DNA of 64,000 nt from Pseudomonas sp. MIACH. Lineage in GTDB: Bacteria; Pseudomonadota; Gammaproteobacteria; Pseudomonadales; Pseudomonadaceae. Below, one piece after another: positions 37,083 to 45,932 of the stretch. A model generated the notes under the pieces. The model searched no databases. It saw only the letters and a list, made by a program, of their open reading frames with translations, and was not told where the DNA came from. The stretch is from positions 310,001 through 374,000 of the forward strand of contig NZ_LHVO01000002.1 of NCBI RefSeq assembly GCF_001269925.1. Direction: 5' to 3'. Numbering within the stretch: position 1 is the stretch's first letter; every line of letters starts with the position of its first letter. Made by a program: the position numbers and the translations under genes.

Positions 37083-37161
37083 GCGTGGATCGCTGTGACG
37101 CAAGTCACCGCACCTGTCTACGCTATCCTTGTGCGAGACTCACGCAGGAATCCAGCGCAAT

Positions 37162-37908
37162 ATGAATGTCCTGATCGTTGATGACGAACCCCAAGCCCGC
37201 GAGCGACTGAGCCGTTTGGTCAGTGAACTCGAGGGTTATACAGTCCTTGAGCCGAGCGCCACCAGCGGAGAGGAGGCGTTGACGTTGATCGACAGCCTCA
37301 AGCCGGACGTGGTGTTGCTCGATATCCGCATGCCGGGCCTTGATGGCCTGCAAGTTGCCGCCCGCCTGAGTGAGCGTGAATCGCCACCCGCCGTGGTGTT
37401 ATTTGCTGCGCAGGAAGAGTTTGCCGCGCAGACACTCGAAGCCAGTGGTGTCAGCTTCGTGATCAAGCCAGTGACTGCCGAGGCCTTGCTCAGGGCCCTG
37501 AAGAAAGCTGAACGCCCCAATCGCACCCAGCTGGCAGCCTTGACCCAGCCGGCCGCCCAAAGTGGTAACGGGCCGCGCAGCCATATCAGCGCCCGCACAC
37601 GCAAAGGGATCGAGCTGATTCCTTTGAACCAGGTGGTCTACTTCATTGCCGATCATAAATACGTGACCCTGCGGCATGAGGCTGGTGAAGTGTTGCTCGA
37701 TGAGCCGCTCAAGGCCCTTGAGGATGAATTCGGTGACCGCTTCGTGCGTATCCACCGTAACGCGCTGGTGGCCCGCGAGCGAATCGAGCGCCTGCAGCGC
37801 ACGCCTCTTGGACACTTTCAGTTATTTCTTAAAGGGCTCAACGGTGATGCGTTGATCGTCAGCCGGCGCCACGTCGCTGGCGTGCGCAAGATGATGCAGC
37901 AGCTTTAG
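37162..37908 (+). CDS. algR: LytTR response regulator AlgR
   Basis: A 248-residue regulator, exactly the size of AlgR. The receiver domain (1-125) has D7-D8, the phospho-acceptor D54 in VLLDIRMPG, and a lysine in FVIKPV. The C-terminal LytTR DNA-binding domain (~145-245) has IELIPLNQVVYFIADHKYVTL and FVRIHRNALVAR. AlgR controls alginate, type IV pili, rhamnolipid and other genes in P. aeruginosa. I start at ATG 37162 (MNVLIVDDEP); the upstream in-frame codon is not supported. It is followed by hemC, also as in PAO1. Confidence 0.95.
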   Translation: MNVLIVDDEPQARERLSRLVSELEGYTVLEPSATSGEEALTLIDSLKPDVVLLDIRMPGLDGLQVAARLSERESPPAVVLFAAQEEFAAQTLEASGVSFVIKPVTAEALLRALKKAERPNRTQLAALTQPAAQSGNGPRSHISARTRKGIELIPLNQVVYFIADHKYVTLRHEAGEVLLDEPLKALEDEFGDRFVRIHRNALVARERIERLQRTPLGHFQLFLKGLNGDALIVSRRHVAGVRKMMQQL

Positions 37909-38045
37909 ACCGAGGTTTTTCGCGAGCCTGCATTCATTATCCCGGTGCGACGTGGCCAGGGAGGCCCCGCACTTGCTGATTCAAATCAAAGCGTATTTAC
38001 CTGAGCTGTTATTATCTGCCGTATCTATTCAGTACGGATTGATCC

Positions 38046-38987
38046 ATGTCCTCTCGCGAAATCCGCATCGCTACCCGTAAAAGCGCCCTGGCCTTGTGGC
38101 AGGCCGAATACGTCAGAGCACGCCTTGAACAGGCCCACCCCGGCCTCAAGGTGACCCTGGTGCCCATGGTCAGTCGCGGCGACAAGCTGCTCGACTCGCC
38201 GCTGTCGAAAATCGGCGGCAAGGGTTTGTTCGTCAAGGAACTGGAAACCGCGCTGCTGGAAAACGAAGCCGATATCGCCGTGCATTCGATGAAAGATGTG
38301 CCCATGGACTTCCCCGAAGGCCTGGGCCTGTTTTGCATCTGCGAGCGTGAAGACCCGCGCGACGCCTTCGTTTCCAACACGTATGCGTCCTTGGACGACC
38401 TACCCCTGGGCAGCATTGTCGGCACCTCCAGTTTGCGTCGCCAGGCACAGTTGTTGACCCGTCGTCCGGACCTGCAGATTCGCTTCCTGCGCGGTAACGT
38501 CAACACCCGCCTGTCCAAGCTGGACGCCGGTGAGTATGACGCGATCATCCTTGCCGCCGCTGGCTTGATCCGCCTGGGCTTTGAAGACCGCATCACCTCC
38601 GCGATCAGCGTTGAAGACAGCTTGCCTGCCGGTGGGCAGGGTGCCGTGGGCATTGAATGCCGCACCGCTGACAGTGAAATCCACGCGCTGCTCAAACCCC
38701 TCGATCACCACGACACCGAAGTGCGTGTCACGGCCGAACGGGCCCTCAACAAGCACCTCAACGGTGGCTGCCAGGTACCGATCGCCTGCTACGCCGTGCT
38801 CGAAGGTGAAAACCTATGGCTGCGCGGCCTTGTCGGGGATCCGGAAGGGGGCACTCTGCTGACTGCCGAAATCCGTGGCCCGCAGCGTGACGCTACGGCC
38901 CTGGGTATCCAGGTGGCGGAAGCGCTGCTGGACAAGGGCGCCGGCGCCATCCTGCAGAAAGTCTACGGCGAGGCCGGCCCGCAGTGA
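38046..38987 (+). CDS. hemC: Porphobilinogen deaminase (hydroxymethylbilane synthase)
   Basis: A 313-residue enzyme polymerising four porphobilinogens. The dipyrromethane cofactor cysteine is in [13 protein letters not shown]; conserved arginines are in [11 protein letters not shown] and [14 protein letters not shown]. It starts [19 protein letters not shown]. The stop overlaps the hemD start by GTGA. It heads the hemC-hemD-hemX-hemY heme cluster. Confidence 0.97.
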   Translation: MSSREIRIATRKSALALWQAEYVRARLEQAHPGLKVTLVPMVSRGDKLLDSPLSKIGGKGLFVKELETALLENEADIAVHSMKDVPMDFPEGLGLFCICEREDPRDAFVSNTYASLDDLPLGSIVGTSSLRRQAQLLTRRPDLQIRFLRGNVNTRLSKLDAGEYDAIILAAAGLIRLGFEDRITSAISVEDSLPAGGQGAVGIECRTADSEIHALLKPLDHHDTEVRVTAERALNKHLNGGCQVPIACYAVLEGENLWLRGLVGDPEGGTLLTAEIRGPQRDATALGIQVAEALLDKGAGAILQKVYGEAGPQ

Positions 38988-39733
38988 CCGACTGGCGAGT
39001 GCTGCTGACACGGCCTGCCGAGGAATCGGCGGCCCTGGCGGCGGCGTTGTCCGACGCCGGTATCTTCAGCAGCAGCTTGCCTTTGCTGGACATCGAGCCG
39101 TTACCGGTGACTGCCGAACAACAGGTCATCCTTGGCGATCTTGGCCGCTATTGCGCGGTGATCGTGGTGAGTAAGCCCGCCGCACGGCTTGCCCTGGATC
39201 AATTGAATCAAACCTGGTTGCAACTGCCGTGGTTCAGCGTCGGCGCGGCTACCGCGCAGGTGCTGGCTGATCACGGTCTCCAGGTTCACTTCCCCCAGAC
39301 GGGCGACGACAGCGAGGCCTTGCTTCAATTGCCTGCGTTGCGCGAGGCTATTGCACGGCCCGGCGCGCGGGTGTTGATCCTGCGCGGCGAAGGTGGTCGC
39401 GAGCTGCTGGCTGAGCGTTTGCGCGAGCAAGGTGCTAGTGTCGACTACCTGGAGTTGTATCGCCGTTTCCTTCCGGCTTATGACCCCGGAGTGCTGAGCC
39501 AACGCATCCAGTTGGAACGCTTGAACGGCCTGGTGGTCAGCAGTGGGCAGGGTTTTTTGCACCTGCAAGCCTTGGCCGGAGCTGATTGGCCACAGGTGGC
39601 ACAGCTGCCGTTGTTCGTGCCCAGCCCGCGAGTCGCCGAGATGGCGCGAGCCGCTGGCGCAGAAAAAGTTGTGGATTGTCGCGGCGCGAGTGCTGCGGCT
39701 TTGTTAGTGGCGTTACGCAGCTCTGCCCTATGA
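38984..39733 (+). CDS. hemD: Uroporphyrinogen-III synthase
   Basis: A 249-residue HemD: two-domain fold that closes and inverts ring D of hydroxymethylbilane. Starts at GTG 38984 ([19 protein letters not shown]), overlapping hemC by four bases. Segments [18 protein letters not shown] and [19 protein letters not shown] are typical. Sequence conservation in this family is low, so operon context supports the call. Confidence 0.94.
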   Translation: MTDWRVLLTRPAEESAALAAALSDAGIFSSSLPLLDIEPLPVTAEQQVILGDLGRYCAVIVVSKPAARLALDQLNQTWLQLPWFSVGAATAQVLADHGLQVHFPQTGDDSEALLQLPALREAIARPGARVLILRGEGGRELLAERLREQGASVDYLELYRRFLPAYDPGVLSQRIQLERLNGLVVSSGQGFLHLQALAGADWPQVAQLPLFVPSPRVAEMARAAGAEKVVDCRGASAAALLVALRSSAL

Positions 39734-39774
39734 GGCACGCCGTAGCCACTCTCTGATACGCAAAGGACGAATAC

Positions 39775-40887
39775 GTGAGCGAAACAGCCTTGCCTAAAGA
39801 TGAAACCCAACCCGCACTTGATGCGCCGGTTGAGTCACCGGTCACCGCGCCGCGCCGTGGCAATGGCCTGGCAGTTGTCGCCCTGCTGCTTGGTGCCGCC
39901 GGGGTTGCCGCCGGTGGGTGGGGGATCTGGCAGGTCCGTGCCCTGCAAGCCAGCAGTCAGCAGCAGTTGGGCCAGGTACAGACCCTCGATGACCAATCCC
40001 AGTCCCTCAAGCAGAGTCAGCAGCAGTTGGCGGCGCGCTTGGCGCAGTTGCCGGGCGCGGATGAGCTGGAGGAGCGCCGTCGTCTGGTAGCCCAGTTGCA
40101 GGGTGATCAGCAGCATTTGAGCCAGCGTCTGGAAACCGTGCTGGGTGCCAGCCGCCAGGACTGGCGACTGGCCGAGGCTGAGCACTTGATCCGCCTCGCA
40201 AGCCTGCGGCTGTCAGCCCTGCAGGATATCAACAGTGCCCAGGCGCTGGTCCAGGGCGCCGATGAGATTCTTCGCGAGCAGAGCGACCCAGGTTCCTACG
40301 CCGCCCGTGAACAATTGGCCAAGAGCCTGGCCGCGCTGCGCAGTACCGAGCAGCCGGACCGGACTGGGCTGTATCTGCAATTGGCAGCCTTGCGTGACCA
40401 GGTTGTGCAGTTGGCGGCGATTGCTCCCGAGTATCAACTCACCGATCCCGCATCCGCGGGGCGCCCAAGCACCGATACGGATAGCCGCTGGAACCAGTGG
40501 TGGGAACAGATCTCCCGCTATTTCCGCATCGATTTCAACCCTGATGACAATATCCGGCCGTTGCTTGCCGGGCAGGGCTTGAACCAAGTACGCCTGGCCC
40601 TGAGCCTGGCCCTGGAGCAAGCTCAATGGGCGGCGCTCAATGGGGAGTCGGCGGTATACAGCCGTTCGTTGGGTGAAGCGCGCAGCGTGTTGCAGGATAA
40701 CTTCAACCAAGACAACCCGCAGAGCAAGGCGATGCTGGCGCGTGTCGCCGAGCTTGAGCCCAAGGCTGTCTCGGTGGTGACACCGGACCTGGCGGCGAGC
40801 CTGGCTGCGGTGCAGGCGTACCTTGAGCGTCGTCACCTGTCTGCCGACGAAGCCAAGGCGGCGTCCACGCCAGCGAAGCAGGAGTAG
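39775..40887 (+). CDS. hemX: HemX-like inner-membrane protein
   Basis: A 370-residue protein with a proline-rich cytosolic start, one membrane helix (VVALLLGAAGVAAGGWGIWQ, residues ~37-56) and a long helical/coiled-coil periplasmic part (QQQLGQVQTLDDQSQSLKQS). This is the HemX family, sometimes mislabelled uroporphyrinogen-III methyltransferase; no methyltransferase domain is present. Start is GTG 39775 with AAAGGACG. Its role in heme supply is unproven. Confidence 0.9.
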   Translation: MSETALPKDETQPALDAPVESPVTAPRRGNGLAVVALLLGAAGVAAGGWGIWQVRALQASSQQQLGQVQTLDDQSQSLKQSQQQLAARLAQLPGADELEERRRLVAQLQGDQQHLSQRLETVLGASRQDWRLAEAEHLIRLASLRLSALQDINSAQALVQGADEILREQSDPGSYAAREQLAKSLAALRSTEQPDRTGLYLQLAALRDQVVQLAAIAPEYQLTDPASAGRPSTDTDSRWNQWWEQISRYFRIDFNPDDNIRPLLAGQGLNQVRLALSLALEQAQWAALNGESAVYSRSLGEARSVLQDNFNQDNPQSKAMLARVAELEPKAVSVVTPDLAASLAAVQAYLERRHLSADEAKAASTPAKQE

Positions 40888-40892
40888 AGCCG

Positions 40893-42134
40893 ATGAAGCG
40901 TTTCTATGTGATCCTGGTGCTGGCGATTGCGATTGCCCTGGCACTGGCCGTGGGCATTTCGAAACACACCGGCTACGTGCTGATTACCTACCCTCATGTG
41001 CTGCATTACGAATCAAGCCTGTGGGCAACCGTGGTGGCAGTGTTTGTCTTCTGCCTGGCAATCTACTTGATCCGCGTATTGCTGAGCCTGGTCACTACCT
41101 CGGGCGGCGTGGTCAACCCGTGGTCGCGGCGTAACCGTAGTCGTCGCGTGCAGATCGCCATCGAACAGGGCCAGATGGACCTCGCCGAAGGCCGCTGGGC
41201 GAGTGCCGAACGTCACTTGCACCGTGCCGCCGAGGCCGAGCGCCAGCCATTGCTGTACTACCTGGGCGCGGCCCGGGCAGCGAATGAGCAGGGTCGTTAT
41301 GAAGAGTCGGACGGTCTGCTCGAGCGCGCCCTGGAGCGTCAGCCCCAAGCCGAGCTGGCGGTTGCCTTGAGCCATGCGCAGTTGCAATTGGACCGTGGCG
41401 ATACTGACGGCGCGCTTACCACCTTGCAGGCCATGCATGAGCGTCATCCCCATAACGCCCAGGTGCTGCGCCAATTGCAGCGCCTGCATCAGCAGCGAGG
41501 CGACTGGTCGTCAGTGATCCGTCTGCTGCCGGAGTTGCGCAAGGACAAGGTGCTGCCCGCCAGCGAATTGTCCGAGCTGGAGCGCCGCGCCTGGGGCGAA
41601 AACCTGAGCCTGGCGGCCCAGCGCGAAGAGCAGGGCGAAGCCGGCTTGCAATCTCTTGAGCGGGCCTGGCAACAACTTACTTCCGCCCAGCGCCAGGAGC
41701 CGCAACTGGTCTTGGCCTATGCCGAACAACTGCGCCAGTTGGGTGCCGATGCCAAGGCAGAGGAGGCGTTGCGCGGTGCTATCAAGCGCGGCTACGACAG
41801 CCACCTGATTCGTCTCTATGGCCTGCTGCGCGGTAGCGATCCGGGCAAGCAATTGAAGTTTGCCGAAGGTTGGCTCAAGGACCATCCAGGTGATGCCAGC
41901 CTGTTGCTGACGTTGGGTCGTCTGTGCCTGCAAAACAGCTTGTGGGGCAAGGCGCGGGATTACCTCGAAAGCAGCCTGCAGGTGCAGCGTAATCCCGAGG
42001 CCTGTGCCGAACTGGCGCGGTTGTTGGCCCAGTTGGGCGACACCGAGCGCAGCAACCAGCTGTTCCAGGAAGGCCTGGGACTCTTGGATAACCGCTTGCT
42101 GGCGTCTCCGCTGCCAGTTCCTGCCCGAGCTTGA
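40893..42134 (+). CDS. hemY: HemY-like TPR membrane protein
   Basis: A 413-residue protein with two N-terminal membrane helices (residues ~4-22 and ~42-62: the HemY N domain), then TPR-like helical repeats (EGRWASAERHLHRAAEAERQ; DASLLLTLGRLCLQNSLWGK). It starts 5 bp after hemX. Not the Bacillus protoporphyrinogen oxidase of the same name. Recent work on E. coli suggests a role around ferrochelatase/coproporphyrin metabolism, but function here is inference. Confidence 0.92.
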   Translation: MKRFYVILVLAIAIALALAVGISKHTGYVLITYPHVLHYESSLWATVVAVFVFCLAIYLIRVLLSLVTTSGGVVNPWSRRNRSRRVQIAIEQGQMDLAEGRWASAERHLHRAAEAERQPLLYYLGAARAANEQGRYEESDGLLERALERQPQAELAVALSHAQLQLDRGDTDGALTTLQAMHERHPHNAQVLRQLQRLHQQRGDWSSVIRLLPELRKDKVLPASELSELERRAWGENLSLAAQREEQGEAGLQSLERAWQQLTSAQRQEPQLVLAYAEQLRQLGADAKAEEALRGAIKRGYDSHLIRLYGLLRGSDPGKQLKFAEGWLKDHPGDASLLLTLGRLCLQNSLWGKARDYLESSLQVQRNPEACAELARLLAQLGDTERSNQLFQEGLGLLDNRLLASPLPVPARA

Positions 42135-42151
42135 TGTAGGAACAAGGGTGA

Positions 42152-42183
42152 GGGTTGGCTCAGATCGGTCTGACAGCCAACCC
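42152..42183 (+). terminator. Long hairpin after hemY
   Basis: GGGTTGGCT (42152-42160) pairs with AGCCAACCC (42175-42183), and CAGA/TCTG (42161-42164 / 42169-42172) extend the stem to 13 pairs around TCGG with an AC bulge. It begins 17 bp after the hemY stop. There is no U-run, so it may protect the hem mRNA 3' end rather than terminate it. Confidence 0.6.
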
Positions 42184-42371
42184 TTCAATGCTACGCATAT
42201 GACGGCCCTGAGGCGCTTTGACGCAAACTCCTACGCTCGTGCGTTTCAAGTCCTCCATGTTCTGACGGGATGTCCCTACGTTCTCACGGAATCGTCTGCT
42301 CCGGTGCGTATTGAAAGGGGTCAGGCCTTTCCTCTACCGTAACGACCTATCTCTCGCGATGCGGATAAAGC

Positions 42372-42923
42372 ATGTCTTTGGCCCCTTCACGCTCCTTGTT
42401 TTTCCTTGCGTTCATGGCGGGTGCTCTGACGTTGGGTGCATCCTTCTATCTTGAGTTCGGTGCATCGTTACGGCCGTGTTTCCTGTGCCAGATGCAACGG
42501 GCCTTCCTGGCTGCATTTACACTGATCAACCTGGCCGCCGCTCTCCACAACCCTCGGCGTTCCACGTTTTACCTGTATGGGGTTGCGAGCATGGTCTGTG
42601 CGTTGCTGGGGGCCATCACGGCGGTGCGCCAGGTGCTGCTGCAAAATGCCGCAGCGGATCTGGCCACCGATTGTTGGCCCAGCCTGAGCCACATGCTCGA
42701 AAACCTGTCGCTGTGGCAGGCACTGCAATTGACGGTGAAAGGCACTGTCGACTGCGTGGACATACGCTGGACGCTGTTTGACTTAAGCCTTCCCGAATGG
42801 AGCCTGTTGTTCTTCCTGGGCATGTTGATCCTCGGTGCCATGCAGTTTTCACGGCTGTTTTTGAGCCGGCCATGTGCTCCGGGAGGCGCTGAACGAAGGT
42901 CGCAGTTTGTAGGAATGGATTAA
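42372..42923 (+). CDS. dsbB: Disulfide bond formation protein DsbB family (DsbH)
   Basis: A 183-residue inner-membrane protein with four predicted helices and two periplasmic cysteine pairs: CFLC at residues ~36-39 and cysteines in LATDCWPS and GTVDCVDI. DsbB reoxidises DsbA and passes electrons to ubiquinone. The PAO1 gene at this position is called dsbH, one of two DsbB-like proteins. Monocistronic; 237 bp of non-coding DNA lies between it and hemY, mostly featureless beyond the hairpin. Confidence 0.9.
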   Translation: MSLAPSRSLFFLAFMAGALTLGASFYLEFGASLRPCFLCQMQRAFLAAFTLINLAAALHNPRRSTFYLYGVASMVCALLGAITAVRQVLLQNAAADLATDCWPSLSHMLENLSLWQALQLTVKGTVDCVDIRWTLFDLSLPEWSLLFFLGMLILGAMQFSRLFLSRPCAPGGAERRSQFVGMD

Positions 42924-43101
42924 ACACTTGTATGAACTTTCTCTCCTGCGTACCTTGAAGGCATAGTCATGGGGGCATAATCTGGCCCGCACGCGTTATT
43001 GAAACCGTTTGTTCAGACGCGGCCTTGTCCCGCTGCTGTTTATCCTTGAAGTGTTGCGCGGGCATCAGGCGGCAGCGCCCCTATAGGGAAGAGAGATCAT
43101 C

Positions 43102-43560
43102 ATGCTGGAAAGTTGTCAGAATGCTCAGGAACGCTGGGGTGGGGTGCACAAGCTGATCGACAGCTGGTTGAAGGCACGTCACGAACTGGTTCGGGCCTTT
43201 GATGCTCTCGGCGCCAAGCCCGAGGCCCTGGCTGAGAATCGCAAGCCGTTGCAGGAATTCTGTGAAGTGTTGGTGGACTACGTGTCGGCTGGCCATTTTG
43301 GTGTCTATGAGCAACTGACCAAAGAAGCGGAAGCTTTCGGTGATAAGCGGGGGCTGGAACTGGCCGAGACCCTCTATCCACGTATCGATGTCATCACTGA
43401 GAAACTGCTCGCGTTCACCGATCTGTGTGATGCCGGCCAATGCGTTGCTGAGAAATTCAAGGAGCTGGGTGGCCTGCTCCATGAGCGTTTCGAACTGGAA
43501 GATTGCCTGATCGAAGTGCTCCACAACGCCCATAAGGAAGAAGCCGCCACTCAGGCCTGA
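43102..43560 (+). CDS. algQ: Anti-sigma-70 factor AlgQ (Rsd family)
   Basis: A 152-residue helical protein matching Rsd/Alg[21 protein letters not shown], then [16 protein letters not shown]. Rsd binds region 4 of RpoD and favours alternative sigma factors; in P. aeruginosa AlgQ affects alginate, pyoverdine and Ndk. GAAGAGAG precedes ATG 43102. It is followed by a strong bidirectional terminator before the convergent FKBP gene. Confidence 0.94.
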   Translation: MLESCQNAQERWGGVHKLIDSWLKARHELVRAFDALGAKPEALAENRKPLQEFCEVLVDYVSAGHFGVYEQLTKEAEAFGDKRGLELAETLYPRIDVITEKLLAFTDLCDAGQCVAEKFKELGGLLHERFELEDCLIEVLHNAHKEEAATQA

Positions 43561-43576
43561 CCTTTGCTGGCGAGAT

Positions 43577-43607
43577 AAAAACGGTGCGCATGGCGCGCCG
43601 TTTTTTA
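43577..43607. terminator. Bidirectional terminator between algQ and the FKBP gene
   Basis: ACGGTGCGC (43581-43589) pairs with GCGCGCCGT (43593-43601), with one G-U pair, flanked by AAAA and TTTTTT. It serves both convergent genes. Confidence 0.9.
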
Positions 43608-43612
43608 TTGGG

Positions 43613-44290
43613 TCAATGACGGGTGTCGAGCAATTCGATCTCGAATACCAGTGGCGTATAGGGCGGGATCAACTCTCCCGCACCGTCGGCACCATAGGCC
43701 TGGGCCGAAGGGATCACCAGACGCCATTTGGCCCCCACCGGCATCTGCTGCAACGCGCTGCTCCAGCCGCTTATCACACTGTCCAGGCGAAACCACTGGG
43801 GCTGTGTGCTCTGATCGAAGACCGTGCCATCGGGCAATCGTCCAACGTATTTCACTTGAACCTGATCATTCGCACCTGGCTTGGTACCGCTGCCGGGTGC
43901 CAGTTCCGTGAGCAGGATTCCATCGGGTAACTCGCGGACCCCTTTCGCGGCTTTTTCTTTGGCTAAAAACTGCTGTTCGACGGCGAGCGCCTTTTCACTT
44001 TTTGGGGCTTGGATGTCGGCCTCGGCCTGCGCTTCATGCTGGGCGAGAATCTGTTCGATGCGTGCGTTATCCAACGCCAGCGGCTTGCCTTGATAAGCCT
44101 GCTTGAGGCCGTCGATCAAGGCCTGGATCTGCAGGTCCGGGACTTCCTGGCGCAGACGCTCACCAAGGCTGGCGCCCAGGCTGTACGCGAGGTCGTGCTG
44201 GTCTTGGGGCGTGGTTTTTGACGGTGATTGCTCGCTCGCATTGGCCGCGGAAATCGCCAGGCCCAGCACAAGAAAAAGGTAACGCGACAT
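43613..44290 (-). CDS. FKBP-type peptidyl-prolyl isomerase (exported)
   Basis: A 225-residue protein with a signal peptide (residues ~1-18, SAANA cleavage), an N-terminal FkpA/Mip dimerisation domain (QHDLAYSLGASLGERLRQE...) with a long helix, and a C-terminal FKBP domain (GTKPGANDQVQVKYVGRLPDGTVFD... with YGADGAGELIPPYTPLVFEIELL). It assists folding of periplasmic proteins. I start at ATG 44290, because AGGAG is seven bases ahead; ATG 44296 lies too close to it. Confidence 0.93.
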   Translation of the reverse strand: MSRYLFLVLGLAISAANASEQSPSKTTPQDQHDLAYSLGASLGERLRQEVPDLQIQALIDGLKQAYQGKPLALDNARIEQILAQHEAQAEADIQAPKSEKALAVEQQFLAKEKAAKGVRELPDGILLTELAPGSGTKPGANDQVQVKYVGRLPDGTVFDQSTQPQWFRLDSVISGWSSALQQMPVGAKWRLVIPSAQAYGADGAGELIPPYTPLVFEIELLDTRH

Positions 44291-44482
44291 GGGCATTCTC
44301 CTGCCGAAAGTGCGACGGATTATGCCAGTGCGTGAGTGCAAAAAGTGCCGCGTATTTTCGTTATATCGATAAGAATTTTCGCACGGTGCAACGCAACGCA
44401 AACGATACTGTCAACATGCCCTAGCGGCGGTAAGAGCAGAGGGCTAGTATGAGCCGCACCCACGTCAGCCAGGAGGTAAACC

Positions 44483-45421
44483 ATGTCGGCCAAACAGAAG
44501 CCTGTAAATACCCCGTTGCATTTACTCCAACAACTTTCGGGCAGCTTGCTCGAACATCTGGAAAGCGCATGTTCCCAAGCGTTGGCCGATGCAGAAAAAC
44601 TGCTCGCCAAGCTGGAAAAACAACGCGGTAAAGCGCAAGAAAAACTGCACAAATCCCGCACCAAACTGCAAGATGCCGCCACTGCTGGCAAGGCCAAGGC
44701 TCAAGCCAAAGCCAAAGACGCTGTCAAAGAACTTGAGGACCTGCTGGACGCCCTCAAGGATCGCCAAGCTGAAACCCGCACCTACATTTCCCAACTGAAA
44801 AAAGACGCCCAAGAAAGCCTGAAATTGGCCCAGGGTGTTGGTCGTGTTAAGGAAGCTGTAGCGAAAGTGCTGGGTGCTCGTGCACCTGCTAAAGCACCGG
44901 CCAAGCCAGCTGCCAAAACCGCTGCTGTAAAACCAGCCGCCAAGCCAGTTGCTAAAACCGCTGCTGCAAAACCAGCCGCCAAGCCAGTTGCTAAAACCGC
45001 TGCTGCAAAACCAGCCGCCAAGCCAGCTGCCAAAACTGCTGCTGCAAAACCAGCCGCGAAGCCAGTTGCTAAAACCGCTGCTGCAAAACCAGCCGCCAAG
45101 CCAGCCGCTAAAACTGCTGCCGCAAAACCAGCCGTAAAGCCAGTTGCTAAAACTGCTGCTGCAAAACCAGCCGCCAAGCCAGTTGCTAAAACCGCTGCTG
45201 CAAAACCAGCCGCGAAGCCAGCCGCTAAAACGGCTGCCGCAAAACCAGCCGTAAAGCCTGCCGCTGCAAAGCCAGTCGTCAAGCCTGCTGCTGCAAAACC
45301 AGCACCGGCCAAGCCAGCAGCACCTGCTGCTACTCCGGCAGCGTCCACCGCTCCAACCGCATCGGCCAGCAGCACCCCTGCACCGGTTGCGCCAAGCACC
45401 ACCCCAACCAGCGCTTCCTAA
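44483..45421 (+). CDS. algP: Histone H1-like alginate regulator AlgP
   Basis: A 312-residue basic protein. Residues 1-130 form a helical/coiled-coil domain; from residue ~133 to ~285 there is a Lys-Pro-Ala-rich tail of tandem KPAA/KPVA units, ending in a Pro/Ala/Thr/Ser tail. AlgP in P. aeruginosa binds DNA like histone H1 and supports algD transcription; its repeat tract is a known site of length variation. AGGAGG precedes ATG. Its 3' end overlaps the convergent TIGR02444 gene by four bases. Confidence 0.94.
   Translation: MSAKQKPVNTPLHLLQQLSGSLLEHLESACSQALADAEKLLAKLEKQRGKAQEKLHKSRTKLQDAATAGKAKAQAKAKDAVKELEDLLDALKDRQAETRTYISQLKKDAQESLKLAQGVGRVKEAVAKVLGARAPAKAPAKPAAKTAAVKPAAKPVAKTAAAKPAAKPVAKTAAAKPAAKPAAKTAAAKPAAKPVAKTAAAKPAAKPAAKTAAAKPAVKPVAKTAAAKPAAKPVAKTAAAKPAAKPAAKTAAAKPAVKPAAAKPVVKPAAAKPAPAKPAAPAATPAASTAPTASASSTPAPVAPSTTPTSAS
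44903..45253 (+). repeat. 39-bp tandem repeat in algP (nine units)
   Basis: Nine consecutive 13-residue units of the form KP(A/V)AKTAA(A/V)KPA(A/V), residues 141-257, encoded by near-identical 39-bp copies. Degenerate KPAA units continue to ~45320. Such direct repeats are prone to slippage or recombination that keeps the reading frame. Confidence 0.9.
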
Positions 45422-45882
45422 GTGCCGGTGACCATGACGCGCAGCTGCTGCAGCGCGTCATGGTCAAGGTTGGCGGCATTCTCAGCCGCCAGACCTTCCA
45501 GCCACGGCTGTTGAGTCAGTTCCCCTGTCGGCCATGCCCGCGTTAATGCTTCCAGGTGCGCCAGCAATTGCCGTTCGGCATCCAGTTCCAGGGTTTTGAC
45601 CCGTTCGCGTAACGCCTTCAATTGCTCATCCTGCTGTGCCATTGCACGCCATTGCACACGCACTTGCCGCAATGGTTCGATCACCTGCGCCTGCCAAGGA
45701 CGCGCCAATTGTTGCAATGCATGCACGCGCTCGGGCACACACGCCACGCCCCGCTGTTCCAGCCACGCGCCGCAGAGCAGCAGGCACACATCCGCCCCTT
45801 GCTCCTGCAAGCGCAGGCAGGCGGCCTCGACGCCCGGGCGGGCGTAAGTCGAGAGGGCAAAGCTCCACAGGTCAGCGCACAT
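45418..45882 (-). CDS. TIGR02444 family (DUF2390) protein
   Basis: A 154-residue helical protein: CADLWSFALSTYARPGVEAACLRLQEQGADVCLLL is the family signature, followed by a coiled coil (LKALRERVKTLELDAERQLLAHL). ATG 45882 gives the usual M-x-x-D-L-W start; TTG 45906 and GTG 45888 are in frame alternatives. It is divergent from the ABC-F gene (50 bp). Function unknown. Confidence 0.82.
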   Translation of the reverse strand: MCADLWSFALSTYARPGVEAACLRLQEQGADVCLLLCGAWLEQRGVACVPERVHALQQLARPWQAQVIEPLRQVRVQWRAMAQQDEQLKALRERVKTLELDAERQLLAHLEALTRAWPTGELTQQPWLEGLAAENAANLDHDALQQLRVMVTGT

Positions 45883-45932
45883 ATTCACACCCAAGCCAGC
45901 GGCCAACGAAGCTGGTAGACTCCGCCGCCATT

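Larger units (their letters stand above)
36660..37161. other. argH-algR intergenic region, no algZ/fimS gene
   Basis: These 502 bp contain no credible gene. An open frame at 36899-37165 has no family signature and ends inside algR. Seen here: an inverted repeat ACGATAT-N14-ATATCGT at 36834-36861, and an AlgU-like promoter at 37055-37082. The ~1 kb sensor-kinase gene expected from P. aeruginosa gene order is missing, and I see no histidine-kinase remnant. Confidence 0.75.

Noticed and set aside
36899-37165. 88-codon open frame in the argH-algR gap
   Set aside because: No ribosome site or recognisable motif, ends just inside algR, and does not resemble AlgZ.
42934-42960. GAACTT upstream of algQ as an AlgU promoter
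   Set aside because: The -35 is perfect but no TCTGA-like -10 lies at 16-17 bp.
44903-45253. algP repeats as a CRISPR array
   Set aside because: Contiguous coding repeats with no unique spacers.
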